From Pseudoduganella violacea (lineage in GTDB: Bacteria; Pseudomonadota; Gammaproteobacteria; Burkholderiales; Burkholderiaceae_D), in assembly GCF_014191875.1 (NCBI RefSeq), contig NZ_JACHXD010000002.1:248001-312000 (forward strand): a stretch of 64,000 nucleotides of DNA, given 5' to 3'. The position numbers and the translations under genes are program-made. Positions 19,267 to 29,264 of this stretch are shown one piece after another; positions within the stretch are counted from its first letter, which is position 1, and every line of letters starts with the position of its first letter. The notes under the pieces are model-generated. The model worked only from the letters and a program-made list of their open reading frames with translations, was not told where the DNA came from and made no database searches.

Positions 19267-19409
19267 GGCGGCTAGCAAGCTGGAAACAGGACAGGCAGTC
19301 TAACACGGCAGCGTCCAGCCTCCTCCGCTTCGCTGCAGCGCTGCATTTTTGCCTGACTCAAACCTTGCCCTAGCAAGAAAAAACCCTGTAACAACAAGTA
19401 TTTAATGCC

Positions 19410-19426
19410 TTTGTGCAACGCACAAA
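19410..19426. promoter_or_regulatory. phasin operator 1 (TTTGTGC-AAC-GCACAAA)
   Basis: A perfect 7-bp inverted repeat with a 3-base centre, just upstream of the -35 box. The TGC-N3-GCA core resembles published PhaR binding sites before phasin genes. Confidence 0.65.
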
Positions 19427-19433
19427 ATATTCC

Positions 19434-19461
19434 TTGACATCTTTTCCCAGTTCCGTAAAAT
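19434..19461 (+). promoter_or_regulatory. phasin sigma70 promoter
   Basis: TTGACA (19434-19439) and TAAAAT (19456-19461) are separated by 16 bases. The expected start of transcription is near 19468, about 108 bp ahead of the phasin ATG. Confidence 0.75.
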
Positions 19462-19466
19462 TGGGT

Positions 19467-19482
19467 TTGTTGCGTTGCACAA
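19467..19482. promoter_or_regulatory. phasin operator 2, opposite orientation
   Basis: The complement reads TTGTGCAACGCAACAA, repeating the TTGTGCAACGCA of operator 1 on the other strand and covering the expected transcription start. Together the two sites bracket the promoter. Confidence 0.6.
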
Positions 19483-19575
19483 TTTGTTGTTCGGCCCTGA
19501 AAAACCGTTTTACGCTTCATTGCAGGTAGCAAACAGCGTATTCAATCAACGACTATTTACTTACTGGAGAGTTAA

Positions 19576-20151
19576 ATGTTTTCGATTCCTGAGCAATTTT
19601 CCAATGCGACCAAGGCCAATTTCGAGAGCCAGTTCGCCATCTTTTCCTCGCTGACCAACAAAGCCTTCGAAGGCGTTGAGAAGTTTGTCGACCTGAACCT
19701 GACCGCCGCCAAAGCCTCGCTGGAAGAGTCCGCCGTCACCGCCAAGCAACTGCTGGCTGCCAAAGACCCGCAAGAATTCTTCTCGCTGACCGCTGCTCAG
19801 GCCCAGCCGACCGCTGAAAAAGCCATCGCCTATGGCCGTCACCTGGCCTCGATCGCTTCCGGCACCCAAGCCGAGTTCAGCAAAGCCGCTGAAACCCAGA
19901 TCGCCGAAACCAACCGCAAAGTAATCTCGCTGGTGGAAGAAGTGAGCAAAAACGCCCCAGCCGGCACCGAAAACGCCGTGGCTCTGTTCAAATCGGCCCT
20001 GGGCAGCGCCCATGCCGGCTACGAGCAATTCACCAAAACCGCCAAGCAAGCCGCAGAAACCGTGGAAGCCAACCTGAGCGCCGCCGTGAACCAATTCACC
20101 GCCGCCGCCGCCAAGGCTGCCCCAGCTGCCGCCGTCAAAAAGCAAGCTTAA
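19576..20151 (+). CDS. phaP: phasin (polyhydroxyalkanoate granule protein)
   Basis: This 191-residue, Ala- and Lys-rich, all-helical protein coats polyhydroxyalkanoate granules. The N-terminus [42 protein letters not shown] is typical of the betaproteobacterial phasin family, and the C-terminal [16 protein letters not shown] tail is the usual low-complexity end. No cysteine or signal peptide is present. A strong GGAGAG ribosome site, a good promoter, paired operators and a terminator indicate a highly expressed, regulated single gene. Confidence 0.95.
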   Translation: MFSIPEQFSNATKANFESQFAIFSSLTNKAFEGVEKFVDLNLTAAKASLEESAVTAKQLLAAKDPQEFFSLTAAQAQPTAEKAIAYGRHLASIASGTQAEFSKAAETQIAETNRKVISLVEEVSKNAPAGTENAVALFKSALGSAHAGYEQFTKTAKQAAETVEANLSAAVNQFTAAAAKAAPAAAVKKQA

Positions 20152-20231
20152 ACGGAAGGCCTTCGGGCCTCCCCGCTGTCCAAAGGTCTCCTCGGCATCC
20201 GTGGTTTCCTCTCCAGCGGATGCTTTCTTCT

Positions 20232-20260
20232 GCCCCGGGTTCCATCCCGGGGCTTTTTTT
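20232..20260 (+). terminator. phasin terminator
   Basis: GCCCCGGG and CCCGGGGC form an 8-bp stem with a TTCCAT loop, followed by seven T residues, 80 bp past the phasin stop. Confidence 0.95.
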
Positions 20261-20276
20261 CGCCCCTCCTTTACGC

Positions 20277-20399
20277 CAAATCAACCAATGTCCCACCCTG
20301 GTGTCAGGCACCAAGGTGGGACATTTGCTGATTTAGATCAAAGAATGTCCGACTCTGGTGCCTGACACCAGGGTGGGACATTGTTTGCGCTAGATCAAA
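20277..20399. repeat. double palindrome cassette between phasin and GH18 genes
   Basis: Two 35-bp palindromes (20289-20323 and 20346-20380; TGTCC...GGGACA with a TGGTGTCAGGCACCA-type centre) are separated by a TGATTTAGATCAAA box and bounded on the right by the complement of TTTGATCTAGCGCAAA. The cassette ends 12 bp from the stop codon of the minus-strand GH18 gene. Confidence 0.92.
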
Positions 20400-20410
20400 C
20401 GGTGCGCCGT

Positions 20411-21499
20411 CTATTTTTTCAGGCCGGCTTGCACGGCTTGCCAGAAGCTGGCGTCTTCCATGCCCAGCGCGTAGACCGAGGTGCCGCCTAGGCCGTAGGC
20501 GTTGACGAGGCTGGCTTTCAGCGTGATGCTCTGGGCGTTTTCGGTCCAAACCGTGCGCTGCAGGCCGTCGCTGGCGGTGTAGCTGAAGGTCAGGGAATTG
20601 CTGCCGATGTCGTAGCGCGGTGTGATGCCGTGCTGCTTCAACATGCCGGGAATGGCATTCCAGAACACTTGCCTGCCATTGCCGGCCGCAACCCAGTCAT
20701 AGCCATAGGCCGGCAGACCGTTCAAGATGCGCTCGGCGGGTACTTTGGCGACCGCATAGTCGAGCGCATCTTCCATCCATCCCGAACTGGCAACCGGTGC
20801 GGGATCCCAGGCCGGAATAGCCTGGTCGTATGTCATGATCTGGAGGTAGTCGACGGCGCGGCCGAGGGCGGCCAGATCGAAAGCCTGGTTGTACTCGTGG
20901 TTCTCGTCCACGGCCGAGAACGCCGGCACGCTGATGATCAGCTTCAGGCCGTTCGCATGCAGCACCGTGCCCAGTTCGGCCATGAAGGCGCTGAGGTTGG
21001 CACGGTCATCCTTGTTGACGTTTTCGAAGTCGATATTGATGCCGGCAAAGCCGTTCTTCTTGGCGAAAGCCAGCAGATTGGCAATGGCCGTCTTGCGGAA
21101 GGTGCCGGTCACGCCGTGCGCGATGGCTTGGCTCCAATCGCCGTCCACGTTCGAGATGCAGCCGTAAATCGGGATCTTTTTCGACTTCAGGAAGGCAATC
21201 GCGTTCGACGGCGCCGGATCGCCATTGCCCACCACCACGCCCTCGGCCGTGATATTCCAGTAGTCGATCGCGACGGCATTGAAGTTGGCGTAGTGCGTGG
21301 TCAGCGCCTTGTAGTTATTGGCATAGCCGGAGTAATAGGCCAGCACCATCTTGGCCGGCGCTGCGCGCTGCGGGGCGGCAGCACTGCGCGTGCCTTCCAC
21401 ACCCGTCTTGCCGCCGGCCGGCGCATTGTCGCCGCCGCAGCCGGCCAGCAGCGCAGCCAGCACCGTGGCCGAAAAGATCATCTTGCTTTGCATAGTCAT
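20411..21499 (-). CDS. GH18 (chitinase-like) lipoprotein
   Basis: This 362-residue protein carries a lipoprotein signal (LAALLAGC, Cys at about residue 21) and one glycoside hydrolase family 18 barrel. The family motif is GINIDFENV, with Glu159 as predicted acid/base and an Asp two residues before it; MTYDQAIPAW and the C-terminal YALGMEDASFW are further GH18 strands. It probably acts on GlcNAc-containing polymers at the cell surface or periplasm. There is no carbohydrate-binding module. The SleL/YaaH-like single-domain architecture leaves peptidoglycan as an alternative to chitin. Confidence 0.85.
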   Translation of the reverse strand: MTMQSKMIFSATVLAALLAGCGGDNAPAGGKTGVEGTRSAAAPQRAAPAKMVLAYYSGYANNYKALTTHYANFNAVAIDYWNITAEGVVVGNGDPAPSNAIAFLKSKKIPIYGCISNVDGDWSQAIAHGVTGTFRKTAIANLLAFAKKNGFAGINIDFENVNKDDRANLSAFMAELGTVLHANGLKLIISVPAFSAVDENHEYNQAFDLAALGRAVDYLQIMTYDQAIPAWDPAPVASSGWMEDALDYAVAKVPAERILNGLPAYGYDWVAAGNGRQVFWNAIPGMLKQHGITPRYDIGSNSLTFSYTASDGLQRTVWTENAQSITLKASLVNAYGLGGTSVYALGMEDASFWQAVQAGLKK

Positions 21500-21608
21500 C
21501 CCTTGAATGGCAAAACATCACCTTAGCAACATTTCCTTACAGCAATATTAAATCGCGCCGCATTGGACTCCAGTTTACATTTAATCCAAAACGAGATAAT
21601 CTGTAAAA

Positions 21609-22232
21609 ATGCAAAGCAAAGACCACGACCACCTGATCGAGCAACTGCAGCACATCGCCGCCGGCCTGGGCCAGACCCTGGCCCCGTTCTGCGAAGTGGT
21701 GCTGCACGATCTGCGCGACCCGCACAGCACGGTGCTGGCCATCCACAACAATCTGTCGGGCCGCCAGCCCGGCGACCCGGCCACCGAATTGGGCCTGGCG
21801 CGCATCGCCGACCCGGCCTATCCGCAAGTGCTGGCCAACTACCCCAACCACTTCCCCGATGGACGGCAAGCCAAGAGCACCTCGATCGGCATCAAGGACG
21901 ACGAAGGCAACTACGTCGCCGCCCTGTGCATGAACGTCGACCTGAGCCTGTTCCGCAGCCTGCATAGCCTGCTCGGCCAGTTCGGCAGCGTGGACGCCAA
22001 CGCCGCTATCCAGGAAAGCCTGGACCCAGCCGGCGCCGACGCCATCCGCGCCCGCATCGACCAGTTTGCCGCGCGCCTGGCCACCACGCCGCGCGCGCTC
22101 AAAGCCGACGAGCGCCGCAACCTGCTGCGCGAACTGAAAAGCGCGGGCCTGCTCGATCTGCGGCGCGCCATGGAAATCACCGCCCAGCATCTGGGCGTCT
22201 CACGTGCCACGGTGTACAACTATGCGAAGTAA
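21609..22232 (+). CDS. YheO/DauR-type PAS-HTH regulator
   Basis: A 207-residue regulator with an N-terminal YheO-like PAS domain (CEVVLHDLRDPHSTVLAIHNN, SIGIKDDEGNYVAALCMNVDL) and a C-terminal helix-turn-helix (MEITAQHLGVSRATVYNYAK). DauR of Pseudomonas, a repressor of D-arginine catabolism, has this architecture. The gene overlaps the ornithine-cyclodeaminase-like gene by 11 bp and should control the operon it heads. The ligand is likely the pathway substrate, possibly an unusual amino acid. Confidence 0.85.
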   Translation: MQSKDHDHLIEQLQHIAAGLGQTLAPFCEVVLHDLRDPHSTVLAIHNNLSGRQPGDPATELGLARIADPAYPQVLANYPNHFPDGRQAKSTSIGIKDDEGNYVAALCMNVDLSLFRSLHSLLGQFGSVDANAAIQESLDPAGADAIRARIDQFAARLATTPRALKADERRNLLRELKSAGLLDLRRAMEITAQHLGVSRATVYNYAK

Positions 22233-23190
22233 CGCCCGCCTGCTCCTGCTCGACCGCGACCAGGTCGCCGCCCTGCTGCATCCCGACGCCGTGCTGGACG
22301 CGGTGCGCGAAGCCTTCCTGCTGCACCAGCAGCGCGCCGGCCGCATCTTCCCCTTGGTGCGCGAAGCGCTGCCGGGCGGCGCCGTCTTCGGCATCAAGGC
22401 CGGCGATGTGCCGACCCAAGGCCTGCTCGGCTACAAGGCGGCCGGCTTCTGGCCCGCCAACCGCAATGCGGGCGGCGACGCGCACCAGGCCACCATCCTG
22501 CTGCACGATCCCGCCACGGGCCGGCCGCAATGCCTCATCGACGGCAACGCCGTCACCACCGAGCGTACCGCTGCGGCGGGCGCCTTGGGCCTGCAGGCGC
22601 TGGCCCGCGCCGATGCCAGCCGCCTGTGCGTCTTCGGCACCGGCGTGCAGGCGCGCGCCCAGCTCGACTACGCGCTGCGCGCCCTGCCCGGCCTGCGCCA
22701 GGTGCGCTACCTCGCTTCCGATGCGCGCCGCGACAGCGCCTTCGAAGCCGCGTTCGCGCAGCGCTGCGATATCGCGCCCGGCGTCAGCGCCGATGCCGCC
22801 GTGGCAGACAGCGACATCGTCATCACCACCACGCCAAGCAAAACGCCTTTATTTGCAGCCGATGCGGTGCAGCCAGGCACCCACCTGAACGCTGTCGGCG
22901 CCGACACGCGCGGCAAGCGCGAGCTGCCGCCTCGCTTGCTGGAACGCGCCCATCTCTGGGCCGACGATCTGGCGCAAGCGCGGCAAGTGGGCGAGCTGCA
23001 ATGGGCGCCCGCGTTGCCCGCCGAGGAAATCGGCGCGCTGCTGGCGCAAGCTGGCCAGCGTCCGGCGCACGACAGCATCACGATTTTTGATATGACAGGC
23101 CTTGCCCTGCAAGACTTGACGGTGGCGCGCATGCTGTACCGGCGCGCCGTAACGGAAGGCGCGGGCAGCAGCATCGCCTGGCCCTGGTAA
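22222..23190 (+). CDS. ornithine cyclodeaminase / mu-crystallin family protein
   Basis: This 322-residue NAD(P)-dependent protein has a Rossmann segment SRLCVFGTGVQARAQL and the family signatures GAVFGIKAGD and GTHLNAVGADTRGKRELP. Family members include ornithine cyclodeaminase, EutC, iminosuccinate reductase (BhcD) and imine or amino-acid dehydrogenases, so the reaction is uncertain. The start MRSNARLL overlaps the regulator stop. It precedes a threonine-dehydratase-like gene by 16 bp, the EutC/EutB or BhcD/BhcB type of pairing. Confidence 0.85.
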   Translation: MRSNARLLLLDRDQVAALLHPDAVLDAVREAFLLHQQRAGRIFPLVREALPGGAVFGIKAGDVPTQGLLGYKAAGFWPANRNAGGDAHQATILLHDPATGRPQCLIDGNAVTTERTAAAGALGLQALARADASRLCVFGTGVQARAQLDYALRALPGLRQVRYLASDARRDSAFEAAFAQRCDIAPGVSADAAVADSDIVITTTPSKTPLFAADAVQPGTHLNAVGADTRGKRELPPRLLERAHLWADDLAQARQVGELQWAPALPAEEIGALLAQAGQRPAHDSITIFDMTGLALQDLTVARMLYRRAVTEGAGSSIAWPW

Positions 23191-23206
23191 ATACGAAAGG
23201 AAAGCA

Positions 23207-24181
23207 ATGAGCGAACTGATACTGCCCACTTACGAAGATGTCGCAGCGGCCGCGCGCCGCATCGAAGGCCATGCCCACCGCACGCCGGTACTGACCTCGC
23301 GCACCGTCAACGAAGAACTGGGCGCCGAAGTCTTCTTCAAATGCGAAAACCTGCAGCGCATGGGCGCCTTCAAATTCCGCGGCGGCTTCAACGCCCTGTC
23401 GAAATTCGACGCGCAGCAGCGCAAGGCCGGCGTCGTGGCTTTCTCGTCCGGCAACCACGCGCAGGCGATTGCCCTGGCGGCGCGGATACTGGACATCCCT
23501 GCCACCATCATCATGCCGCACGACGCGCCCGAATCCAAGGTCGCCGCCACGCGCGGCTACGGCGCCAGCGTCATCATCTACGACCGCTACAAGGAAGACC
23601 GCGAGCAGATCGGCCGCGACTTGGCGCAGAAACATGGCATGACCCTGATTCCGCCCTACGACCATCCCGACGTCATCGCCGGCCAAGGCACCGCCGCCAA
23701 GGAATTGTTCGAGGAAGTGGGCCAGCTCGACGCCCTGTTCGCGCCGATGGGCGGTGGCGGCCTGACGTCCGGCAGCCTGCTCTCGGCACGCGCGCTGTCG
23801 CCGCAATGCAAGGTTTACGGCGTCGAACCCGAAGCCGGCAACGATGGACAGCAATCCTTCCGCAGCGGGAAGATCGTCCACATCGACACGCCGCAAACGA
23901 TCGCCGACGGCGCCCAGACCCAGCACCTGGGCAACTACACCTTCCCCATCGTGCTGCGCGAAGCGACCGATATCCTGACCGCCAGCGATGCAGAGCTGGT
24001 CGACGCCATGCGCTTCTTCGCCGCCCGCATGAAGCTGGTGGTCGAGCCCACCGGCTGCCTCGGCTACGCCGCCGCGCGCAAGATGAAAGAACAGTTAAAA
24101 GGCCAGCGCATCGGCATCATCCTCAGCGGCGGCAACATCGACCTGCCCCGCCTCGCCGCCCTGCTCGCCACCAACGTTTGA
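23207..24181 (+). CDS. PLP-dependent threonine/hydroxyaspartate dehydratase-like enzyme
   Basis: This 324-residue fold-type II PLP enzyme has the Schiff-base Lys in GAFKFRGGFNAL (about residue 54), SSGNHAQA, the phosphate loop MGGGGLTSG and the C-terminal LSGGNIDL. Its single-domain length fits serine racemase, L-threo-3-hydroxyaspartate ammonia-lyase or EutB rather than biosynthetic IlvA, which carries an extra regulatory domain. It likely dehydrates a beta-hydroxy amino acid. The stop codon TGA lies inside the TTTGATCAAA box of the repeat cassette that follows. Confidence 0.88.
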   Translation: MSELILPTYEDVAAAARRIEGHAHRTPVLTSRTVNEELGAEVFFKCENLQRMGAFKFRGGFNALSKFDAQQRKAGVVAFSSGNHAQAIALAARILDIPATIIMPHDAPESKVAATRGYGASVIIYDRYKEDREQIGRDLAQKHGMTLIPPYDHPDVIAGQGTAAKELFEEVGQLDALFAPMGGGGLTSGSLLSARALSPQCKVYGVEPEAGNDGQQSFRSGKIVHIDTPQTIADGAQTQHLGNYTFPIVLREATDILTASDAELVDAMRFFAARMKLVVEPTGCLGYAAARKMKEQLKGQRIGIILSGGNIDLPRLAALLATNV

Positions 24182-24305
24182 TCAAAATCAAAAAATGTCC
24201 CACCCTGGTGTCAGGCACCAGGGTGGGACATTTGCTGATCTAGATCAAAGAATGTCCTACTCCAGTGCCTGACACCAGGGTGGACATTTTTTGCGCTGGA
24301 TCAAA
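24177..24305. repeat. double palindrome cassette between the dehydratase gene and livF
   Basis: Palindromes at 24196-24230 and 24253-24286 are joined by a TGATCTAGATCAAA box. The left flank TTGAT-CAAA-ATCAA (24178-24191) contains the dehydratase stop codon. The right flank, read on the minus strand, is TTTGATCCAGCGCAAA and ends 3 bp from the livF stop. Confidence 0.92.
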
Positions 24306-24308
24306 GGG

Positions 24309-25031
24309 CTATTCGCCGAGGTAGGCGGCTTTGACGCGGGGGTCGTGCAGCATGTCGTCGGCGTTGCCGGTCATGGTGATCTGGCCGGAATCCATCACGT
24401 AACCGCGGTCGGCGGCTTCCAAGGCGAGCTTGGCGTTCTGCTCGACCAGCAGGATGGTGATGCCTTCTTTCGATACATTCCGGATCACTTCGAAGATCTT
24501 GTCGACCATGATCGGCGACAGGCCCATCGACGGCTCGTCGAGCAGCAGCAGCTCTGGATGGCACATCAGCGCGCGCGCCATCGCCAGCATCTGCTGCTCG
24601 CCGCCGGACAGGGTGCCGGCCAGCTGCGCCGAGCGCTCTTTCAGGCGCGGGAAAATGTCGTACCACTTGGCGATGTCGGCTTCCACGCCGGCCTTGTCGT
24701 CGCGCGTGTAGGCGCCCATCATCAGGTTTTCGTGGATGGTCATGCGGGTGAACACGCCGCGTCCTTCCGGCACCATGGCCAGCTTTTTTTCGACCAGGTG
24801 GAAGGACTTGCTGCCTTTCAGCGACTGGCCCATATAGCTGATCGTGCCTTCGACCTTGCAGTCGGGCAGCGTGCCGGTGATGGCTTTCAGCGTGGTGGTC
24901 TTGCCGGCGCCGTTGGCGCCGATCAGCGTCACCAGCTCGCCCTTGTTCACTTCCAGATCGATGCCTTTGACTGCCTTGATGCCGCCATACGCGACCTTCA
25001 GTCCCGCTACTTTCAGAACATTGGCACCCAT
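24309..25031 (-). CDS. livF: branched-chain amino acid ABC transporter ATPase LivF
   Basis: This 240-residue ATPase has GANGAGKTT (Walker A), LSGGEQQMLAMARAL (signature) and LLLDEPSMGLSP (Walker B), the last being the LivF hallmark. It couples ATP hydrolysis to import through LivHM. The start at MGANVLKVAGLKVAYGG overlaps the livG stop by one base (TAATG), so translation is coupled. It is the last gene of livHMGF. Confidence 0.95.
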   Translation of the reverse strand: MGANVLKVAGLKVAYGGIKAVKGIDLEVNKGELVTLIGANGAGKTTTLKAITGTLPDCKVEGTISYMGQSLKGSKSFHLVEKKLAMVPEGRGVFTRMTIHENLMMGAYTRDDKAGVEADIAKWYDIFPRLKERSAQLAGTLSGGEQQMLAMARALMCHPELLLLDEPSMGLSPIMVDKIFEVIRNVSKEGITILLVEQNAKLALEAADRGYVMDSGQITMTGNADDMLHDPRVKAAYLGE

Positions 25032-25801
25032 TAGTGCGATCCTCCCAGATAGGCGTCGATGACGGCCTGATTGCTTTGTATTTCCGCCGGCAGCCCTTCG
25101 GCGATCGGCTTGCCGTATTCGAGCACGGTGATGCGGTCGCACAGGCCCATCATCAGCTTGACGTCGTGCTCGATCAGCAGCACGGTCTTGCCTTCGGCCT
25201 TGATCTTGACCAGCAGCTCGCGCAAGGCCAGCTTTTCGGTGGCGTTCATGCCGGCCGCCGGTTCGTCCAGCGCCAACAGCTGCGGATCGGTGGCCAGGGC
25301 GCGCGCGATTTCCAGGCGGCGCTGGTCGCCGTACGAGAGGTATTTGGCGGTGCGGCTGGCGAACTGGCCGATGCCGACGAAGTCCAGCAGTTCTTGCGCG
25401 CGGCGGCGGATCGAGGCCTCCTCTTCGCGCGCGGCCTTGTGGCGGAAGATGGCGCCGAACACGCCCTGGTGCGAGCGCACATGGCGGCCCACCATCACGT
25501 TTTCCAGCGCCGTCATCTCGCCGAACAGGCGGATGTTCTGGAAGGTGCGCGCGATGCCGGCCTTGGCCACGGCATGCGGGGCGGAAGGCGAATAAGGCTT
25601 GCCCGCCAGTTCGAAGGTGCCGGTATCCGGCTGGTACAAGCCGGTGATCACATTGAAGAAAGTGGTCTTGCCCGCGCCGTTGGGACCGATCAGGCCATAG
25701 ATCTGGCCGCGCATGATCTTGATGCCGACATCTGTCAGCGCCTGCAGGCCGCCGAAGCGCTTATTGACGCCGGCGATATTCAAAAGGACTTCATTGCTCA
25801 T
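25031..25801 (-). CDS. livG: branched-chain amino acid ABC transporter ATPase LivG
   Basis: This 256-residue ATPase has GPNGAGKTTFFNVITG (Walker A), the LivG-typical AGIARTFQNIRLF, a signature in the form LSYGDQRRLEIARAL and LALDEPAAGMN (Walker B). The atypical YGDQ signature is normal for LivG. The start at MSNEVLLN gives the usual length. It sits 11 bp after livM and shares one base with livF. Confidence 0.95.
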   Translation of the reverse strand: MSNEVLLNIAGVNKRFGGLQALTDVGIKIMRGQIYGLIGPNGAGKTTFFNVITGLYQPDTGTFELAGKPYSPSAPHAVAKAGIARTFQNIRLFGEMTALENVMVGRHVRSHQGVFGAIFRHKAAREEEASIRRRAQELLDFVGIGQFASRTAKYLSYGDQRRLEIARALATDPQLLALDEPAAGMNATEKLALRELLVKIKAEGKTVLLIEHDVKLMMGLCDRITVLEYGKPIAEGLPAEIQSNQAVIDAYLGGSH

Positions 25802-25812
25802 GTCTACTATCC

Positions 25813-27030
<1,218 letters not shown>

Positions 27031-27054
27031 TTGTGTCCTCTTGTCTTTCTGCGC

Positions 27055-27984
27055 TCAGGCGCGGTCGGCGACGCGCTCGCCCATGATGCCGGAAGGACGC
27101 ACGGTGAGCACCAGGATCAGCACCACGAAGGCGAAGATGTCCTGGTAGTGGCTGCCGAGGAAGCCGCCCGTCAATTCGCCGATATAACCGGCGCCCAGGC
27201 TTTCGATCACGCCCAGTACCAGGCCGCCGATCATGGCGCCGTAGATATTGCCGATGCCGCCCAGGACCGCCGCCGAGAAAGCTTTCAGGCCCGGCACCGT
27301 GCCCATGGTGTATTGGATGGTGGCGTAATTGGCGCCCCACATCACGCCGGCCACGCCGGCCAGCGCCGCGCCGATGGCGAAGGTGGCGACGATGACCTTG
27401 TTCGAATCCACGCCCATCAGACCGGCCACGCGCGGGTTTTCGGCCACGGCGCGCATGGCGCGGCCCATGCGGGTTTTCTCGACCAGCAGCACGAGGCCGA
27501 CCATGGACAGGGTGGCCAGCACCAGCAACAGCACCTGGGTCTGGCTGATGACGGCGCCGCCGATCATGATCGGTTCGGTCGGCAGCACTTGCGGGAAGGG
27601 CAGCGGATTGCGCTTCCAGATCATCATGGCGAAGGTTTGCAGCAGGATCGACACGCCGATGGCGGTGATCAGGGGCGCCAGGCGCGGTGCATTGCGCAGG
27701 CGGCGGTAGGCGATGCGTTCGATCAGGATGTTGACCAGCATACAGGCCGGGATGGCGCCGATGATGGCGATGGCCAGCTGGACATAGCCAGGCAGGCCGG
27801 GCGCGTACACGCCGAGTAAATGCAGGATGGACATGCCGATCATGGCGCCGATCATCAGCACGTCGCCATGGGCGAAGTTGATCAGGTTCAGGACGCCATA
27901 CACCATCGTGTAACCGAGGGCGACCAGCGCATACATGCTGCCCAGCACCAGGCCGTTGAGAATTTGTTGGATAAAGGTATCCAT
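27055..27984 (-). CDS. livH: branched-chain amino acid ABC transporter permease LivH
   Basis: This 309-residue permease has the LivH N-terminus QQILNGLVLGSMYALVALGYTMVYGVLNLINFAHGD, about eight spans, and the docking loop MGRAMRAVAENPRVAGLMGVD. It is the first gene of livHMGF. No LivJ/LivK binding-protein gene accompanies the cluster. An intrinsic-terminator-like hairpin lies 62 bp upstream. Confidence 0.95.
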   Translation of the reverse strand: MDTFIQQILNGLVLGSMYALVALGYTMVYGVLNLINFAHGDVLMIGAMIGMSILHLLGVYAPGLPGYVQLAIAIIGAIPACMLVNILIERIAYRRLRNAPRLAPLITAIGVSILLQTFAMMIWKRNPLPFPQVLPTEPIMIGGAVISQTQVLLLVLATLSMVGLVLLVEKTRMGRAMRAVAENPRVAGLMGVDSNKVIVATFAIGAALAGVAGVMWGANYATIQYTMGTVPGLKAFSAAVLGGIGNIYGAMIGGLVLGVIESLGAGYIGELTGGFLGSHYQDIFAFVVLILVLTVRPSGIMGERVADRA

Positions 27985-28310
27985 CGTGAGATTGCCCCTT
28001 CAGTTCGCGTTGTGTGAAACACTGCTGCGGCTGCGTAAGAAAAACGGCACCAGGGGATGAACCCCATGGTGCCGCCGTTTGACGCCGCCTGTCCGGCCAG
28101 ATGCCGCTGGCCGGTCCTGCATCCATCTACTGCGATATCCCTACTGCACCTTGGCCGCGCCGGCTTTTTTCCGCATTTGGCAGAAAAAGGTCGAAACGAC
28201 AATCTTCCATGACTTCGCCAATCATAGCGAGGTTCACAAAAAACTAATACTTAAAATACGGGGACACCGCCAAATTATATTCACACAACCGAAGCGGACC
28301 GCAACACGAT
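27985..28310. other. non-coding gap between ispH and livH
   Basis: This 326-bp stretch has no credible gene. It holds the hairpin at 28040-28073 and an AT-rich section around 28200-28290 that may contain the liv promoter, although no clear -35/-10 pair can be assigned. Confidence 0.6.
28040..28073 (-). terminator. terminator-like hairpin in the livH leader
   Basis: On the minus strand GGCACCA-t-GGGG pairs with CCCC-TGGTGCC around a TTCAT loop with one bulged base, then GTTTTT. It may end upstream transcripts, attenuate liv transcription, or be left from a lost binding-protein gene. Confidence 0.65.
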
Positions 28311-29258
28311 TCAGGCCGAGGCGCTCTTGTTTCCTTCCAGACCCTTAGGCAGCGGGAACGTCACCGCTTCCTGCACCCCGTCCAGCGGCCGCACGCTTTT
28401 CGCGCCCAGCTCCTTGAGACGGTCGATCACGGCCTGCACCAGCACTTCGGGCGCCGAGGCGCCGGCGGTGACGCCGACGCGCTGGCGGCCTTCGAGCCAG
28501 GCGGCGTCGATCTGGGCCGCGTTGTCCACCATATAGGCGGGCGTACCCTTCTTCTCGGCCACTTCGCGCAGGCGGTTGGAATTCGAGCTATTCGGACTGC
28601 CGACCACAATGACCACTTCCACTTGCGGCGCCATGAACTTCACGGCTTCCTGGCGGTTGGTGGTGGCGTAGCAGATGTCCCCTTTTTTCGGCTCGATGAT
28701 ATGCGGGAATCGCTGTTTCAGGGCCGAAATGATGTCAATAGTGTCGTCTACTGACAACGTTGTCTGGGAGACATACGCCAACTGCTCGGGATTCTGCACG
28801 TTCAAGGTGGCCACATCGGCCACCGTTTCCACCAGATACATGCCCGCTTCGGTCTGGCCCATAGTGCCTTCCACCTCGGGATGGCCGTCGTGGCCGATCA
28901 TGATGATCTCGCAACCCTGCTTGCGCATCTTGGCCACTTCCACGTGCACCTTGGTGACCAGCGGGCAGGTGGCGTCGAAGATGCTCAGGCCGCGCGCCTC
29001 GGCTTCCGCGCGCACCGCCTTGGACACGCCGTGGGCCGAGAACACCAGGGTGTTGCCGGCCGGGACATCGTCCAGCTCCTCGATGAAGATGGCGCCCTTG
29101 GCGCGCAGGTCGGCCACCACATAGGCGTTGTGCACGATCTCGTGACGCACATAGATCGGCGCGCCGAACTGCTGCAGCGCGCGCTCCACGATTTCGATGG
29201 CGCGGTCCACGCCGGCGCAAAAGCCGCGCGGCTGGGCCAGGAGGATTTCTTTTTCCAT
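28311..29258 (-). CDS. ispH: 4-hydroxy-3-methylbut-2-enyl diphosphate reductase
   Basis: A 315-residue [4Fe-4S] enzyme making IPP and DMAPP in the last step of the MEP isoprenoid pathway. The three cluster cysteines are visible: Cys14 in QPRGFCAGV, one in [12 protein letters not shown] and one in [11 protein letters not shown]. The substrate loop [10 protein letters not shown] is intact. It follows the SlpA-type prolyl isomerase by 6 bp, the familiar fkpB-ispH arrangement. Confidence 0.97.
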   Translation of the reverse strand: MEKEILLAQPRGFCAGVDRAIEIVERALQQFGAPIYVRHEIVHNAYVVADLRAKGAIFIEELDDVPAGNTLVFSAHGVSKAVRAEAEARGLSIFDATCPLVTKVHVEVAKMRKQGCEIIMIGHDGHPEVEGTMGQTEAGMYLVETVADVATLNVQNPEQLAYVSQTTLSVDDTIDIISALKQRFPHIIEPKKGDICYATTNRQEAVKFMAPQVEVVIVVGSPNSSNSNRLREVAEKKGTPAYMVDNAAQIDAAWLEGRQRVGVTAGASAPEVLVQAVIDRLKELGAKSVRPLDGVQEAVTFPLPKGLEGNKSASA

Positions 29259-29264
29259 AGTGTT

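Noticed and set aside
20277..20399. CRISPR array
   Set aside because: The repeats are palindromic doublets with no unique spacers of constant length, and no cas genes are present.
28221..28239. TTGTGA / TATGAT as a liv promoter on the minus strand
   Set aside because: The two hexamers are only 7 bp apart, far short of the 16-18 bp needed.
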